Source: Pectobacterium atrosepticum (GTDB lineage: Bacteria; Pseudomonadota; Gammaproteobacteria; Enterobacterales; Enterobacteriaceae). From it: 64,000 nucleotides of DNA. Where the stretch lies: contig CP036163.1 in assembly GCA_019056595.1 (NCBI GenBank), positions 3,596,001 through 3,660,000 of the forward strand, given 5' to 3'. The position numbers were made by a program, and so were the translations under genes. Below the pieces are notes generated by a model, which was not told where the DNA came from, made no database searches, and saw only the letters and a program-made list of their open reading frames with translations. The first letter of the stretch is position 1, and the number at the start of each line of letters is the position of its first letter. This document shows positions 1-9,693 of this stretch, in pieces.

Positions 1-3000
1 TAACGGCGGGCAGGAACTGAAAGATCTCGTGATTACCGTCAACCGCACGGGCGCAAATCAGGCAATCGTCATCGACGGTACTGACATTACGCTGGAAGCC
101 GCTAATGGCGCAAAAACAACAGCGGGTGATGGACAATACAGCTATACCGTTGCGGTGAGTGGCGCGACGACAACCATCACGGTGAGTATTGAGTCATCTG
201 CTGATGCATTTGAGCCTACTGACGTTGCGAAACTGATCGACGGTATCGCCTATAAACCACTCGATAAAACCGTGGCTGGCGGCGATGTGACGGTAACGCT
301 GAAAAGCCTGAGTGACGACAGCGACACTGCTGACCTGAATATCCACGCGACTATCACTGTTGACAGCAAGATCAATGTGGCGCCCGTGGTGTCTGCATCG
401 GATGCGCCAGAACTGGCCGAATTAATCATCGTACCCGGTATGGAATCGCCACAGGACGTGCGTTACTCCAATAATGGCGAGCGTGCCTATGCCATAGGAA
501 TCGATGGCACACTGGGTGTCTTTACCGTTGGCGAGCATGGCAAACTGACGTTGAGCCAAACGCTGAGTGATATCAGCGCGCTCAAGGATGTGAAAGACAT
601 CGCGCTGAGTGCGGACAATCGTTCACTTTATGCCATCACGGGCGATAGCAATATTGTCGCACTTAGCCTTGACGACAATGGGCAGATAATTCGGCTCAGC
701 GGCAGCGATGAGCTGCCGGTATATACCCAGACGATTGCTGTGCAAAACGGCAATATTACCGGACTTGCTGTCTCCAGCGATGGCACTCAGGTTTATGTCA
801 CTACGCAATGGAACGGCATGATCGTCTTTACTCGCGATGCGACGACGGGCAGCCTGACATTCTTCCAGCGCGTGAATGAGAGCGGAATCGATCGCAGCGG
901 CATTGTGGCGAGCAGCGGTAACTATGTTGTCACGATGGGGATGGGGGCAAAGCACACGCTGTCGGTTTTCCAGCGGAGTGAAACCGGAACATTAACCTCT
1001 GTCGCGACGCTGGAAACGTCTGGGGAAGGTTATGGCGCAGTAGATTACCAACTGACGATCTCGAAGGATCAGCAGTTCATCTACGTCGCCGATCCTGACA
1101 GCGGTGAAATCAGCGTCTATCAACTGCGCGATGGTACTGAAGGGAAGACGCTGACCCGCACGGATACGAAAACGCTGGAAGGTGTCAACGCACTCTATCT
1201 TAACGCCGACGGTAGCCAGCTCTATGCCTTGAGCAGCGAAGGTGCATTACAGATTTACAGCGTCAACGCCTCTACGGGTGCGCTAAGCGAAAGCGGCCAG
1301 ATTAAGGATATTGGCGATACGCGCGGCATGGTGCTGTCGCCAGATGGGCAATCACTGCTGGTTGCTGGCGAGGCGATTCAGCGCTTTAGCGCGTTACGCA
1401 CTTATCTCTATGGCAGCGACTTACCGTTTGCCGATCATATTGCGCTTTCGGATAGCAATCTGGATGTGTTAAACGGCGGCGCAGGTAACTATAACGGTGC
1501 CACACTGACTATCGGTCGTGAAACGCCTTCCGCAGACGATCAATTCGGCCTGAGTGCAGGTAACAGCCTGACGCTGCAAGACGGAAAAATTCTGCAAGCA
1601 GGTGCAGAAATTGGCACCTTTGCACAGAGTCAGGGCACGCTCAGCGTAACCTTTACCGCTGATGTGACGAAAGAAACCGCCAATGCTGTCCTGAAACAGA
1701 TTACCTACCACAATGTCGGCAGCCAGAGCACCACCGACGCGGTAGTGCTGACGGTGACAGCGAACGATGGAGAGCTGAACAGCACGGTGACCACTGTCGC
1801 GTTGCTGTTGACCGCCAATAGTGCGCCAACGCTGGTTAGCCAGGGCGGAAGCAACCTGACGCTGGATACGCGTGGCGCATCCGTCACACTATTCAAAGAT
1901 ACGGCGATCAACACCGGGGAAGCCGGACAGGCACTGACCAAACTGTCGATAGGTATTGATGGCCTAAACAACCCGCATCAGGAATACCTGACGGTGGATG
2001 GCACTGTCATCGACCTGAGCAAAGACAGTTCGGGCACCACGGTGAGCGGTTACCAGTATAGCTACACCTATAACGCCCTGAGTGATGAATCTTCACTGGT
2101 GCTGAGTCATGCTCAGGGCATCAGCAGCATGGCGATGATGAAGCTGGTCGATGGCCTGAGCTACTCGGCTGGCAAAGAGAGCACCAGCGCCAGCGGCTTG
2201 CGTACCATTACGCTAACCGAGTTGCAGGATAACGGCGGCACCGCCAATGGCGGGAGCGATACCGCGACGCTGCTGGTATCCGGCAGCGTCAATCTGGCCT
2301 TCAACGAACTGCCAACGATCGAGGCGACCTATTCCCCCGATGCTGCGCTGTTTTACAACGATGGGAAGCTCAGTGACTACAACGAGCGCGTCTCGGCGAT
2401 CGGCGTTTCTCAGGATGGTAAAACCCTGCTGGTCACCGGCAGTGAAGGGAACAATAACGGCGGCAAGACCTACCTGCGCGTTTACGCTCGTGATGCGGAA
2501 ACCGGCAAGCTGACGCTGCTACAAAGTTTCACGCAGGGCGAACAGGACGATCCGTCCACCCCTGTGATTGAAGTTAACGGACTGAATACCCTCACCACGC
2601 TGGCACAGTCGAAAGACGGCTCCAGCGTGTATGTGGCGGGCGGTAGCGGTAGCGCCTACTCGCTGGTGCAGTTTAGCCGCGATGCGACGACGGGACAGCT
2701 GAGCTATGTCGGCATCGTCGCCACACAGGACGTGAATGGCGTTAGCGGCCTGGATGCGGCGGTTTCCGAGATCGTGGTGTCCGACGACGGCACCTCGCTA
2801 TATACCATTAATGGTGTGACGCCAGTTGATGGTTCTACCGGTAAAAATGCTGTTACCTTCTTCTCGCGCGATACCACTTCCGGTGCGCTGGCGTTTGTCG
2901 GCTCGCTGGTTGGTAGCGATACCATTCCACTGAAAAGCCCAAGCGGCATTGTGCTGTCCAGCGATGGTAAATCGGCCTATATCTCTAATCTGGGGAACAA

Positions 3001-6000
3001 CAGCATTACCGTACTGTCGCGTGATGCGGATACGGGCAGCCTGAGCTATGTCACCACGATTAATAAAAGTACGATCGCAGCTGATACGAATAGCGCAGAC
3101 ATTCCGAAGGACGATCGTTACCTCACCGCGCTGCAAGATATCGTTATTTCACCCGATAACCGTTTTGTTTATGTGTCGTCAAATACGCAGGGTACCGTCT
3201 CAATTTTCAGCCGTGATGGGGACACAGGGGCGCTGACCTACGCGGGGACAATGGATTTATACAACAGTGAAAGCCATGTTCCTGCTGAGCTACGTGCGAC
3301 ATCACTGCGCGAAATTATTCTCTCTCAGGATGGTTCAGCGCTGTATGTTGCGGCGTTCGGCGGTAAGTCACTGCTGGTCTTCGCCCGCGACGCAGATTCT
3401 GGTGCCTTAACGTACCGTAATAGTGTTGAGCTCTCGGTTGCCACCGTCAACCACCTCGCTGTTAGTGCAGATGGTAAAAATATCTATGCGGGCGTCAGTA
3501 CGTTTTTTGCGGGGCTAAACGTGTTCACCGCAGCGGCAAATGCACCTTATAGCCAGACGGCGGATGTACCGTTTGCCACGGGCGTTACGCTGTCAGACCA
3601 GGAGTTGGACGCCGCTGATGACTACAAAGGCGCATCGATCGTCATTAGTCGCAATGGTGAAGCATCGGCAAATGACCACTTCGCTTTCCAGAATGGAAGC
3701 GATCTGACGCTGTCCGGCAGCGAGATTCAGTATCAGGGCGCGACCATTGCTACCTTCAATGTGAGTGATGGTGCGGTGTCTATTGTGTTTACCGAAAGTG
3801 CTACGAAAGCGGTCGCCAATCAGGTTCTGCATCAGATTACCTATCGTAATGATGGTGATACGGCTGGCGCATCGATTCCACTGAAGATCACCTTGAGCGA
3901 TGGTGCTAAGGATACCAGCCTGCTGTTGACGCTGGTGGAGAACAAAGCGCCGATCGTGGATAACGTGGGGTACGTCCCGCCGTCTGGTACAGCAGGACAG
4001 TCATATAGTGCCGTATTGCCAGAAAATCTGTTCCGAGCTCCTGAAAATGGCGCACTGACGTGGCGGGTCAACGGTCTTCCTGATGGATTAACCTTCGATT
4101 CCACAACCCGCACGATTTCCGGTACGCCAGCGCTTAATGGCGCAGGAGCCTTTACTCTTACCGTGATAGTGACCGATGAATCAGGTGCAGAGGCGGAGCA
4201 GACGCTTACGCTAACCATGACATCCGTTCTCGCACAAATGCCAGTGATTGGCGGTGAGTCGAGCGCCCTTCAGAATGATTACGGCCTTGATGGTTATGAC
4301 TCCAATAGTTATGTCGATGTGCTGAGCGGAGTAAAAGACAGCGCGCTGGCTGCGGATGGGAAAACCCTCTATGTCGTGAGTTCACCTGAGGGGGGATCTG
4401 CGGTACTGAGCATTTTTGTACGCAATGAGGAAGGCAAATTTACCCTGTCGAAAACCTTCTTTAACTACCGCTCTGTTTATAACGATGAGACAGGGCAAAA
4501 CGATAACGTTGTGGACAATGCCGGATTGGCCGGCGCGTCAGACGTCATTCTGTCCGCTGATGGGCAGTACCTGTATGTGGTGGGTAGCGAAGGCAATGCG
4601 GTAACGATCTTCCGCGTTGGTAGCGACGGTGAGCTGACGCAGGCTGGCGTCCTTGATTCGGCTGAACTGGATGGTCGTTCGCTGGATGTGCGTTCTCACA
4701 TTGTTTCTCAGGGCGATTACCTCTACCTGACGGCCGCGCAGTCTGACAGCGATACAGATGCGCGTAGCGTGCTGGTGTTTAAGCGCGGGGTGGACGGCAG
4801 CCTGACGTCAGTTTCCCAGACCGATAATTTGATCGGGGCGAGCCGTCTTGTTCTTGATCCAACCGGACGTTATCTGTTCGTGTCGGGTTCAGGCGGTACG
4901 GTTGGTGTCACCGCATTCAGTATTGATGCACAAGGCGCGTTGTCTCAGGTCGGCCAGATTAGTGGAACGAGCGAGTATGACATCAATGGGCTCGCCCTCT
5001 CGCCTGATGGCAAAACGCTATATGCGATTAATGCTGATGGAATTCAGTACACACTCAATACGATAACGGTAGGTGCCGATGGGGCACTGACGCTTACGGA
5101 TACAACGCCAATTACCGATGATGGGGGCGATACCGGTGAAGCGCTGGCAACCAGTCTGGTGGTTTCTGCTGATGGCACGTCGCTGTTCGTAATTGGCAAG
5201 AATATTTCTGTTTTCTCTCGTGCTGAAGATGGCAGCCTGACGTTGAAGCACACGATTAGCGGCAGTTGGGATAGCCCGCTCAATATTTCCTTCTCTGATC
5301 TGCAAAACGTGGAATTGAGTGCAGACGGCAAGCAGCTGTACCTGATTGGCGGCGATAAGATCCATGTGCTGAATGTCGGTACTGCCAGTGCTACCTACAC
5401 CGAAGATACTGACGCAACGGTGCTACTGCCATCAGGTCGTTTGTCCGATCCGCAGTTAGATGCGTTAAATAACGGTGCGGGTAATTATAGCGGTGCGAGC
5501 ATCACGGTAGGCCGACAAGAAGGCGGGCTACCGGAAGATATCTTTGGCTTTAAGGCCTATAACGGCTTGGCACTGGACGGTAATAATATCGTCAAAGATG
5601 GCACCACTATTGCCACCTTTACGCAGGCTGATGGTGTGTTGACGGTGACCTTTACGGCTGTGGTGACAAAGGCCGATGCGCAGAATGTGCTACGGCAGAT
5701 CACCTACCACAATACCAGTCCGGATCCAGAACACGCGGGATCGTCACCGGCCTTCACCTTCAGCATCAATGATGGCGACAATAACGTCGCTACGATGGAC
5801 GTGACGGTTAATCTTGTTGGCGTAAACGATCCGGCTGTACTGAATACGACGGTGCTGAATCCACAAATCCCAGGCAACGGCGAGTTCGTTAAGCTGTTTA
5901 AAGATACGCATATCGACACCGTCGAGAGTGGGCAAACTATCTGGCAGGTGGTGCTGACGTTTGATGTCTCAGGGCCAAATGAGACGATCAGCGTCGATGG

Positions 6001-9000
6001 CAGCACGATCGTGCTCGAAAAATCCAACGGTACACCGCGCACAGCCAGTGGATTGCAATATTCCGTTGAAGTGAAAGACGGTAAAGCCACGGTTCTCCTG
6101 TATGTCGGGAAAGACGGTAGCGGTACTGCCGAGATTATTGACAGCATCGGCTACAACTATCTGGGCAGCGAGTCCAGCGGGGAACGCCACGTTACCCTAA
6201 TGGTCAAGGAAAATAACTATAGCGGCAGCGCCCCGGAAACCACTCTGGAACAAACCATTACGCTGACGCTGGTACCTGCGGCGGAAGCCAATACCGCGCC
6301 GGTTATCACGGTTCCGGCTACAACTCCCGCGTATACCGAACGCGCCGAACCTGTCGTGCTGGCACCTGACGCAACGGTGTCTGATGCACAGATGGACAAG
6401 CTCAACGACGGTAAAGGCAACTACGACGGCGCGACGCTGAAGATTACGCTGGGCGAGGGTAAAACGGCGCTGGATAAGCTGAGTCTGGGTGCTGGTAACA
6501 GCCTGACATTATCGGGTGATACGCTTCAGAAAGATGGTGTGGCGATTGGTCAGGTCAGCAATAAAGACGGCGTGTTGACGATTCACTTCAATAGCAATGC
6601 AGGCACGATCCCCACCACGGAAGACGTGCAGAACACGCTGCGTCAGATTACCTACGCCAGCGACAGCCATACGCCCGCCGCACAGGTCGCGGTGACGGTA
6701 ACATTATCCGATCGCTATCTGGTGTCTCAGATCACTGCCTTGTCAGTGGCGATTACCGCTATCAATGACACGCCTGTGGTGGCGAACGATCCGGTGCTCT
6801 CTGCCGATGAATTGCGTTTGGTGAATGCGTATACCGCGATTACCGGGCTGGGCACGGTGACGGCTGCTGCCCGCACGGCAGATGGGTTGGCGGTGTATGT
6901 CAGCGATGATAAAGGGGCGATTGCCTTATTCCAGCGTGACGCGAATAGCGGTGAATTAACCTATGTGCGTACTTTTTCCGCCGTAGACGGTGTTCAGGGG
7001 ATAAGTCAGCTACAGGTTTCTGCCGAGGGCAATAGCGTGTATGCGCTGCGTGCCGACGGCAACGCAATTGTTTGGTTTAGCCGTGATGCTGAGGGCAATC
7101 TGGAGCATAAAGAAACGCTTAATGAGGGAGAAACGAATCGTTTCGAAGGCAACCTCTGGGACGTAAAAAATATTACGTTGTCGGAAGATGGCAAGACGCT
7201 GTATGTCATCAACAACTACAACCTTCTCTGGTTTAGCCGCGATGCGGCAACAGGCAAACTCGATTATGTTGGATTGATCGAGGGGGGGATGTGGAGTGAG
7301 CCTTACCTATGGCAACCCAGTGAGCTGGTCAGCCGCGGCAATCTGCTATTTGTGACGACGAATACCAGCAGTGGTTCATCACTGATTGTGTATACGCGTG
7401 GTGACAACGGCGAGCCGACGCTATTGGGGTACACCCGCGACTTTATCGATGCCTCGGATAATACCGTGCAGCTCTCTGGACTGGAACAGATAACGGTCAG
7501 CGCCGATGGACGCAGTGTCTTTGTCGCCAGCGCAGGGCAGATCGATGCCTTTGCGCTGGATACGGCAACGGGAACCTTCACGCACCTTGCTCGTGTCGCA
7601 GCAGAAGGCTCGGTGAGTGATATTGCCCTCTCTGCGGATGCGCGAGTGCTGTATGTTACGAAAGACGATGGTTCGCTCACTCGCTATGTGTTGAACGATC
7701 AAGCGCTGATAGCGCTCGATACGCAGGTCAGTGGCGGTGCGGGTTTCACTCATCTGCTGCCGGTTGACGGTAGCCTGATTGCAGCTGGCAGCGGCGTAAC
7801 GGCGCTGGGTGAATCATCTCGCCTGCCGGTTTACCGTATCGATGGTTCAGCGGTCATCGTCGCACCAGCCATCATACTCAATGATGCGGAACTGGATGCA
7901 TCGAACGGTGGGGAAGGAAATTATCAGGGGGCGTCGATCACGCTACAGCGTGGTGAAGCGGCGTCTGCAAGCGATCGTTTCGACTTCTCCGCTGGCAAGG
8001 GTTTCACGTTGGCGAATGGCGTGATTAGCCAAGAAGGGCAAGCGGTTGCGACCTTCACGCAGGTGGACGGCAAACTGACTGTAACCTTCACCGCAGCCAT
8101 TTCTCGTGCAGATGCGACGACGCTGGCCCGCCAGATTAGCTGGGCGACGAGCGCTCCACTGACCGGAAACGCGGTGTCGTTGACGCTGGTATTCAATGAT
8201 GGCGAAGCCGATTCCACCGCGCAGACGCTCGGTGTTACGTTGCTACGAGAGAGCAACCTGCCGCCTGTTGGTCATGCTGAGCAGTTCACTCCGCCAGCCG
8301 CACAGGTTGGTACCCGCTGGTCTTACTCCTTGCCCGATAGCCTGTTCAGCGATGCGGAAAATGATGCACTGACGCTGTCGATCAACGGTCTACCGAACGG
8401 GCTGACGTTTGATGCCGCAACGCGCACGATCGGCGGCGATCCGACCGTATCGGGAACATTCAACCTGACGATTATTGCCACGGACAGCGTGGGCAACGTG
8501 ACGGCGCTGAATGTGGCACTGACGGTCAATACCGCCTCGACGCCTGTCGATCCCGGCACACCAGTCGACCCCGGCATACCAACGGAGCCGGTCAATCCTG
8601 ATAACACCACCACAGCGGCACCGGTCATCCTTGTGCAGCAGGGCGTAAGCCTGCCTGTTGATTCGAACGAAAGAGATCGCGAACAGCCGCTGAGCGCGAT
8701 TGTCGCCGACCTGTCTCGTCCAGATGTTCAACCGCTGCCGACCAACATAACTGCTGAGCCTGTGCGTCAGCGCGATGCTGATACGGCGCGCCAGTCTGAT
8801 GCCCCGTGGGTGCTCGATCCCGTGATGTCGCAGCTGATGCCGACGCTAGATCAGGTCAATTTCTCTTCTCGTGCTAGCACTGTCGTGCGCGATAGCACGG
8901 CAGTCTCTCCGGCGGATTCCAATCTGTTCCTGAGCGTGCGCGGTCAGACAACGGCGCTGGAGTCGGCGTTTAGCAGCGTGCAGGGCGCGTTACGGCCGGA

Positions 9001-9439
9001 TGCCTCCGGCGCACTCGCCTTTAGCTTGCCGCAGCGCATGTTCAGCGTGCGTGAAGGCAATGCCACGCTGACGCTGCAACTGGCGAATGGGCGTCCACTG
9101 CCTGCGTGGATACAGTTTGATGCCCGCAGCGGCGTGGTACGCATTACCGATGCCAGTGCATTGCAGGTGAATCAGGTCCAACTGGCGCTGAAAGCTCAAG
9201 CCTCAGACGGCACCAGCCGGACGGTGCCAATCACGCTGCAAACCGGACAGGGCGATGGCGCAGCGATGCCTACTGACCATGGCGCGATGCAATCGCCTTC
9301 CCTCCCCATTGAAAACTGGGATGTTGAACGGTTAGCGCCAGCGGGGAAAACCGCTTTTACCGAACAGTTGCGTCAGCATCAGCCTGAACAGGATGAACTG
9401 CTGGCGGCGCTCAGTGAGTTGAGCAGCCTGCGTACATAG
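1..9439 (+). CDS. Giant multi-repeat surface adhesin, C-terminal part (cut by left window edge)
   Basis: The reading frame is open from the first bases, so the true start lies to the left; the GTG at 29 is only an internal codon. More than 3,100 residues are present, Thr/Ser/Asp/Gly-rich and nearly Cys-free. Modules recur. There are four beta-propeller-like blocks with repeated 'SxDGxxLYV' strands (about 420-1420, 2310-3560, 4240-5390, 6790-7850). Five cadherin-like modules contain 'LD..N.G.GNY.GA' and 'RQITY' (near 1440, 3585, 5430, 6370, 7870). Three modules contain 'LFKDT' or related strands (1-360, 1880-2250, 5885-6280). Two Ig-like putative domains contain 'LPxGLTFDxxTRTI' (3970-4220, 8280-8535). 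A Pro-rich linker (about 8545-8605) precedes a unique C-terminal domain. I see no RTX nonapeptides. A type I-secreted, c-di-GMP-regulated multi-repeat adhesin that binds host plant is known in P. atrosepticum; this looks like its counterpart, and the export genes follow directly. Confidence 0.8.
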   Translation, partial: NGGQELKDLVITVNRTGANQAIVIDGTDITLEAANGAKTTAGDGQYSYTVAVSGATTTITVSIESSADAFEPTDVAKLIDGIAYKPLDKTVAGGDVTVTLKSLSDDSDTADLNIHATITVDSKINVAPVVSASDAPELAELIIVPGMESPQDVRYSNNGERAYAIGIDGTLGVFTVGEHGKLTLSQTLSDISALKDVKDIALSADNRSLYAITGDSNIVALSLDDNGQIIRLSGSDELPVYTQTIAVQNGNITGLAVSSDGTQVYVTTQWNGMIVFTRDATTGSLTFFQRVNESGIDRSGIVASSGNYVVTMGMGAKHTLSVFQRSETGTLTSVATLETSGEGYGAVDYQLTISKDQQFIYVADPDSGEISVYQLRDGTEGKTLTRTDTKTLEGVNALYLNADGSQLYALSSEGALQIYSVNASTGALSESGQIKDIGDTRGMVLSPDGQSLLVAGEAIQRFSALRTYLYGSDLPFADHIALSDSNLDVLNGGAGNYNGATLTIGRETPSADDQFGLSAGNSLTLQDGKILQAGAEIGTFAQSQGTLSVTFTADVTKETANAVLKQITYHNVGSQSTTDAVVLTVTANDGELNSTVTTVALLLTANSAPTLVSQGGSNLTLDTRGASVTLFKDTAINTGEAGQALTKLSIGIDGLNNPHQEYLTVDGTVIDLSKDSSGTTVSGYQYSYTYNALSDESSLVLSHAQGISSMAMMKLVDGLSYSAGKESTSASGLRTITLTELQDNGGTANGGSDTATLLVSGSVNLAFNELPTIEATYSPDAALFYNDGKLSDYNERVSAIGVSQDGKTLLVTGSEGNNNGGKTYLRVYARDAETGKLTLLQSFTQGEQDDPSTPVIEVNGLNTLTTLAQSKDGSSVYVAGGSGSAYSLVQFSRDATTGQLSYVGIVATQDVNGVSGLDAAVSEIVVSDDGTSLYTINGVTPVDGSTGKNAVTFFSRDTTSGALAFVGSLVGSDTIPLKSPSGIVLSSDGKSAYISNLGNNSITVLSRDADTGSLSYVTTINKSTIAADTNSADIPKDDRYLTALQDIVISPDNRFVYVSSNTQGTVSIFSRDGDTGALTYAGTMDLYNSESHVPAELRATSLREIILSQDGSALYVAAFGGKSLLVFARDADSGALTYRNSVELSVATVNHLAVSADGKNIYAGVSTFFAGLNVFTAAANAPYSQTADVPFATGVTLSDQELDAADDYKGASIVISRNGEASANDHFAFQNGSDLTLSGSEIQYQGATIATFNVSDGAVSIVFTESATKAVANQVLHQITYRNDGDTAGASIPLKITLSDGAKDTSLLLTLVENKAPIVDNVGYVPPSGTAGQSYSAVLPENLFRAPENGALTWRVNGLPDGLTFDSTTRTISGTPALNGAGAFTLTVIVTDESGAEAEQTLTLTMTSVLAQMPVIGGESSALQNDYGLDGYDSNSYVDVLSGVKDSALAADGKTLYVVSSPEGGSAVLSIFVRNEEGKFTLSKTFFNYRSVYNDETGQNDNVVDNAGLAGASDVILSADGQYLYVVGSEGNAVTIFRVGSDGELTQAGVLDSAELDGRSLDVRSHIVSQGDYLYLTAAQSDSDTDARSVLVFKRGVDGSLTSVSQTDNLIGASRLVLDPTGRYLFVSGSGGTVGVTAFSIDAQGALSQVGQISGTSEYDINGLALSPDGKTLYAINADGIQYTLNTITVGADGALTLTDTTPITDDGGDTGEALATSLVVSADGTSLFVIGKNISVFSRAEDGSLTLKHTISGSWDSPLNISFSDLQNVELSADGKQLYLIGGDKIHVLNVGTASATYTEDTDATVLLPSGRLSDPQLDALNNGAGNYSGASITVGRQEGGLPEDIFGFKAYNGLALDGNNIVKDGTTIATFTQADGVLTVTFTAVVTKADAQNVLRQITYHNTSPDPEHAGSSPAFTFSINDGDNNVATMDVTVNLVGVNDPAVLNTTVLNPQIPGNGEFVKLFKDTHIDTVESGQTIWQVVLTFDVSGPNETISVDGSTIVLEKSNGTPRTASGLQYSVEVKDGKATVLLYVGKDGSGTAEIIDSIGYNYLGSESSGERHVTLMVKENNYSGSAPETTLEQTITLTLVPAAEANTAPVITVPATTPAYTERAEPVVLAPDATVSDAQMDKLNDGKGNYDGATLKITLGEGKTALDKLSLGAGNSLTLSGDTLQKDGVAIGQVSNKDGVLTIHFNSNAGTIPTTEDVQNTLRQITYASDSHTPAAQVAVTVTLSDRYLVSQITALSVAITAINDTPVVANDPVLSADELRLVNAYTAITGLGTVTAAARTADGLAVYVSDDKGAIALFQRDANSGELTYVRTFSAVDGVQGISQLQVSAEGNSVYALRADGNAIVWFSRDAEGNLEHKETLNEGETNRFEGNLWDVKNITLSEDGKTLYVINNYNLLWFSRDAATGKLDYVGLIEGGMWSEPYLWQPSELVSRGNLLFVTTNTSSGSSLIVYTRGDNGEPTLLGYTRDFIDASDNTVQLSGLEQITVSADGRSVFVASAGQIDAFALDTATGTFTHLARVAAEGSVSDIALSADARVLYVTKDDGSLTRYVLNDQALIALDTQVSGGAGFTHLLPVDGSLIAAGSGVTALGESSRLPVYRIDGSAVIVAPAIILNDAELDASNGGEGNYQGASITLQRGEAASASDRFDFSAGKGFTLANGVISQEGQAVATFTQVDGKLTVTFTAAISRADATTLARQISWATSAPLTGNAVSLTLVFNDGEADSTAQTLGVTLLRESNLPPVGHAEQFTPPAAQVGTRWSYSLPDSLFSDAENDALTLSINGLPNGLTFDAATRTIGGDPTVSGTFNLTIIATDSVGNVTALNVALTVNTASTPVDPGTPVDPGIPTEPVNPDNTTTAAPVILVQQGVSLPVDSNERDREQPLSAIVADLSRPDVQPLPTNITAEPVRQRDADTARQSDAPWVLDPVMSQLMPTLDQVNFSSRASTVVRDSTAVSPADSNLFLSVRGQTTALESAFSSVQGALRPDASGALAFSLPQRMFSVREGNATLTLQLANGRPLPAWIQFDARSGVVRITDASALQVNQVQLALKAQASDGTSRTVPITLQTGQGDGAAMPTDHGAMQSPSLPIENWDVERLAPAGKTAFTEQLRQHQPEQDELLAALSELSSLRT

Positions 9440-9478
9440 CACACGTAGGCTGAATATTAAGACGAGATTTTATTTACT

Positions 9479-9605
9479 TATACCCTAAATAATTCGAGTT
9501 GCGTGAAGGCGGCAACTGCACGAATCCCCAGGAGCTTACTCAGGTAAGTGACTGGGGTGAGCAAGGGCAGCCAACGCACAAGCAGCTTGAAGTATGACGG
9601 GTATA
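9479..9605. repeat. ERIC element (127 bp)
   Basis: An imperfect palindrome starts TATACCC and ends GGGTATA, with the diagnostic ERIC core around 9520-9560 (ATCCCCAGGAGCTTAC ... GTAAGTGACTGGGGTGAGC). The length is exactly the canonical 127 bp. It lies between the adhesin gene and its export operon, so if the two are co-transcribed it would form a large RNA hairpin between them. Confidence 0.93.
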
Positions 9606-9693
9606 ACCACTAACCCGGGCGCTTGCAGGTGGTAATCAATCTACCGCCTGCAAGATGAAGGGACCAGACAAATAGAAGATGGGGAGAACCCGG

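Noticed and set aside
29..31. GTG at 29 as the adhesin start
   Set aside because: The frame is open before it in typical repeat sequence, and no ribosome-binding site is present. The gene continues to the left of the window.
623..8731. Many antisense open frames of 60-150 codons inside the adhesin gene
   Set aside because: They are by-products of repetitive, GC-biased coding sequence on the opposite strand. They have no ribosome-binding sites or recognisable folds.
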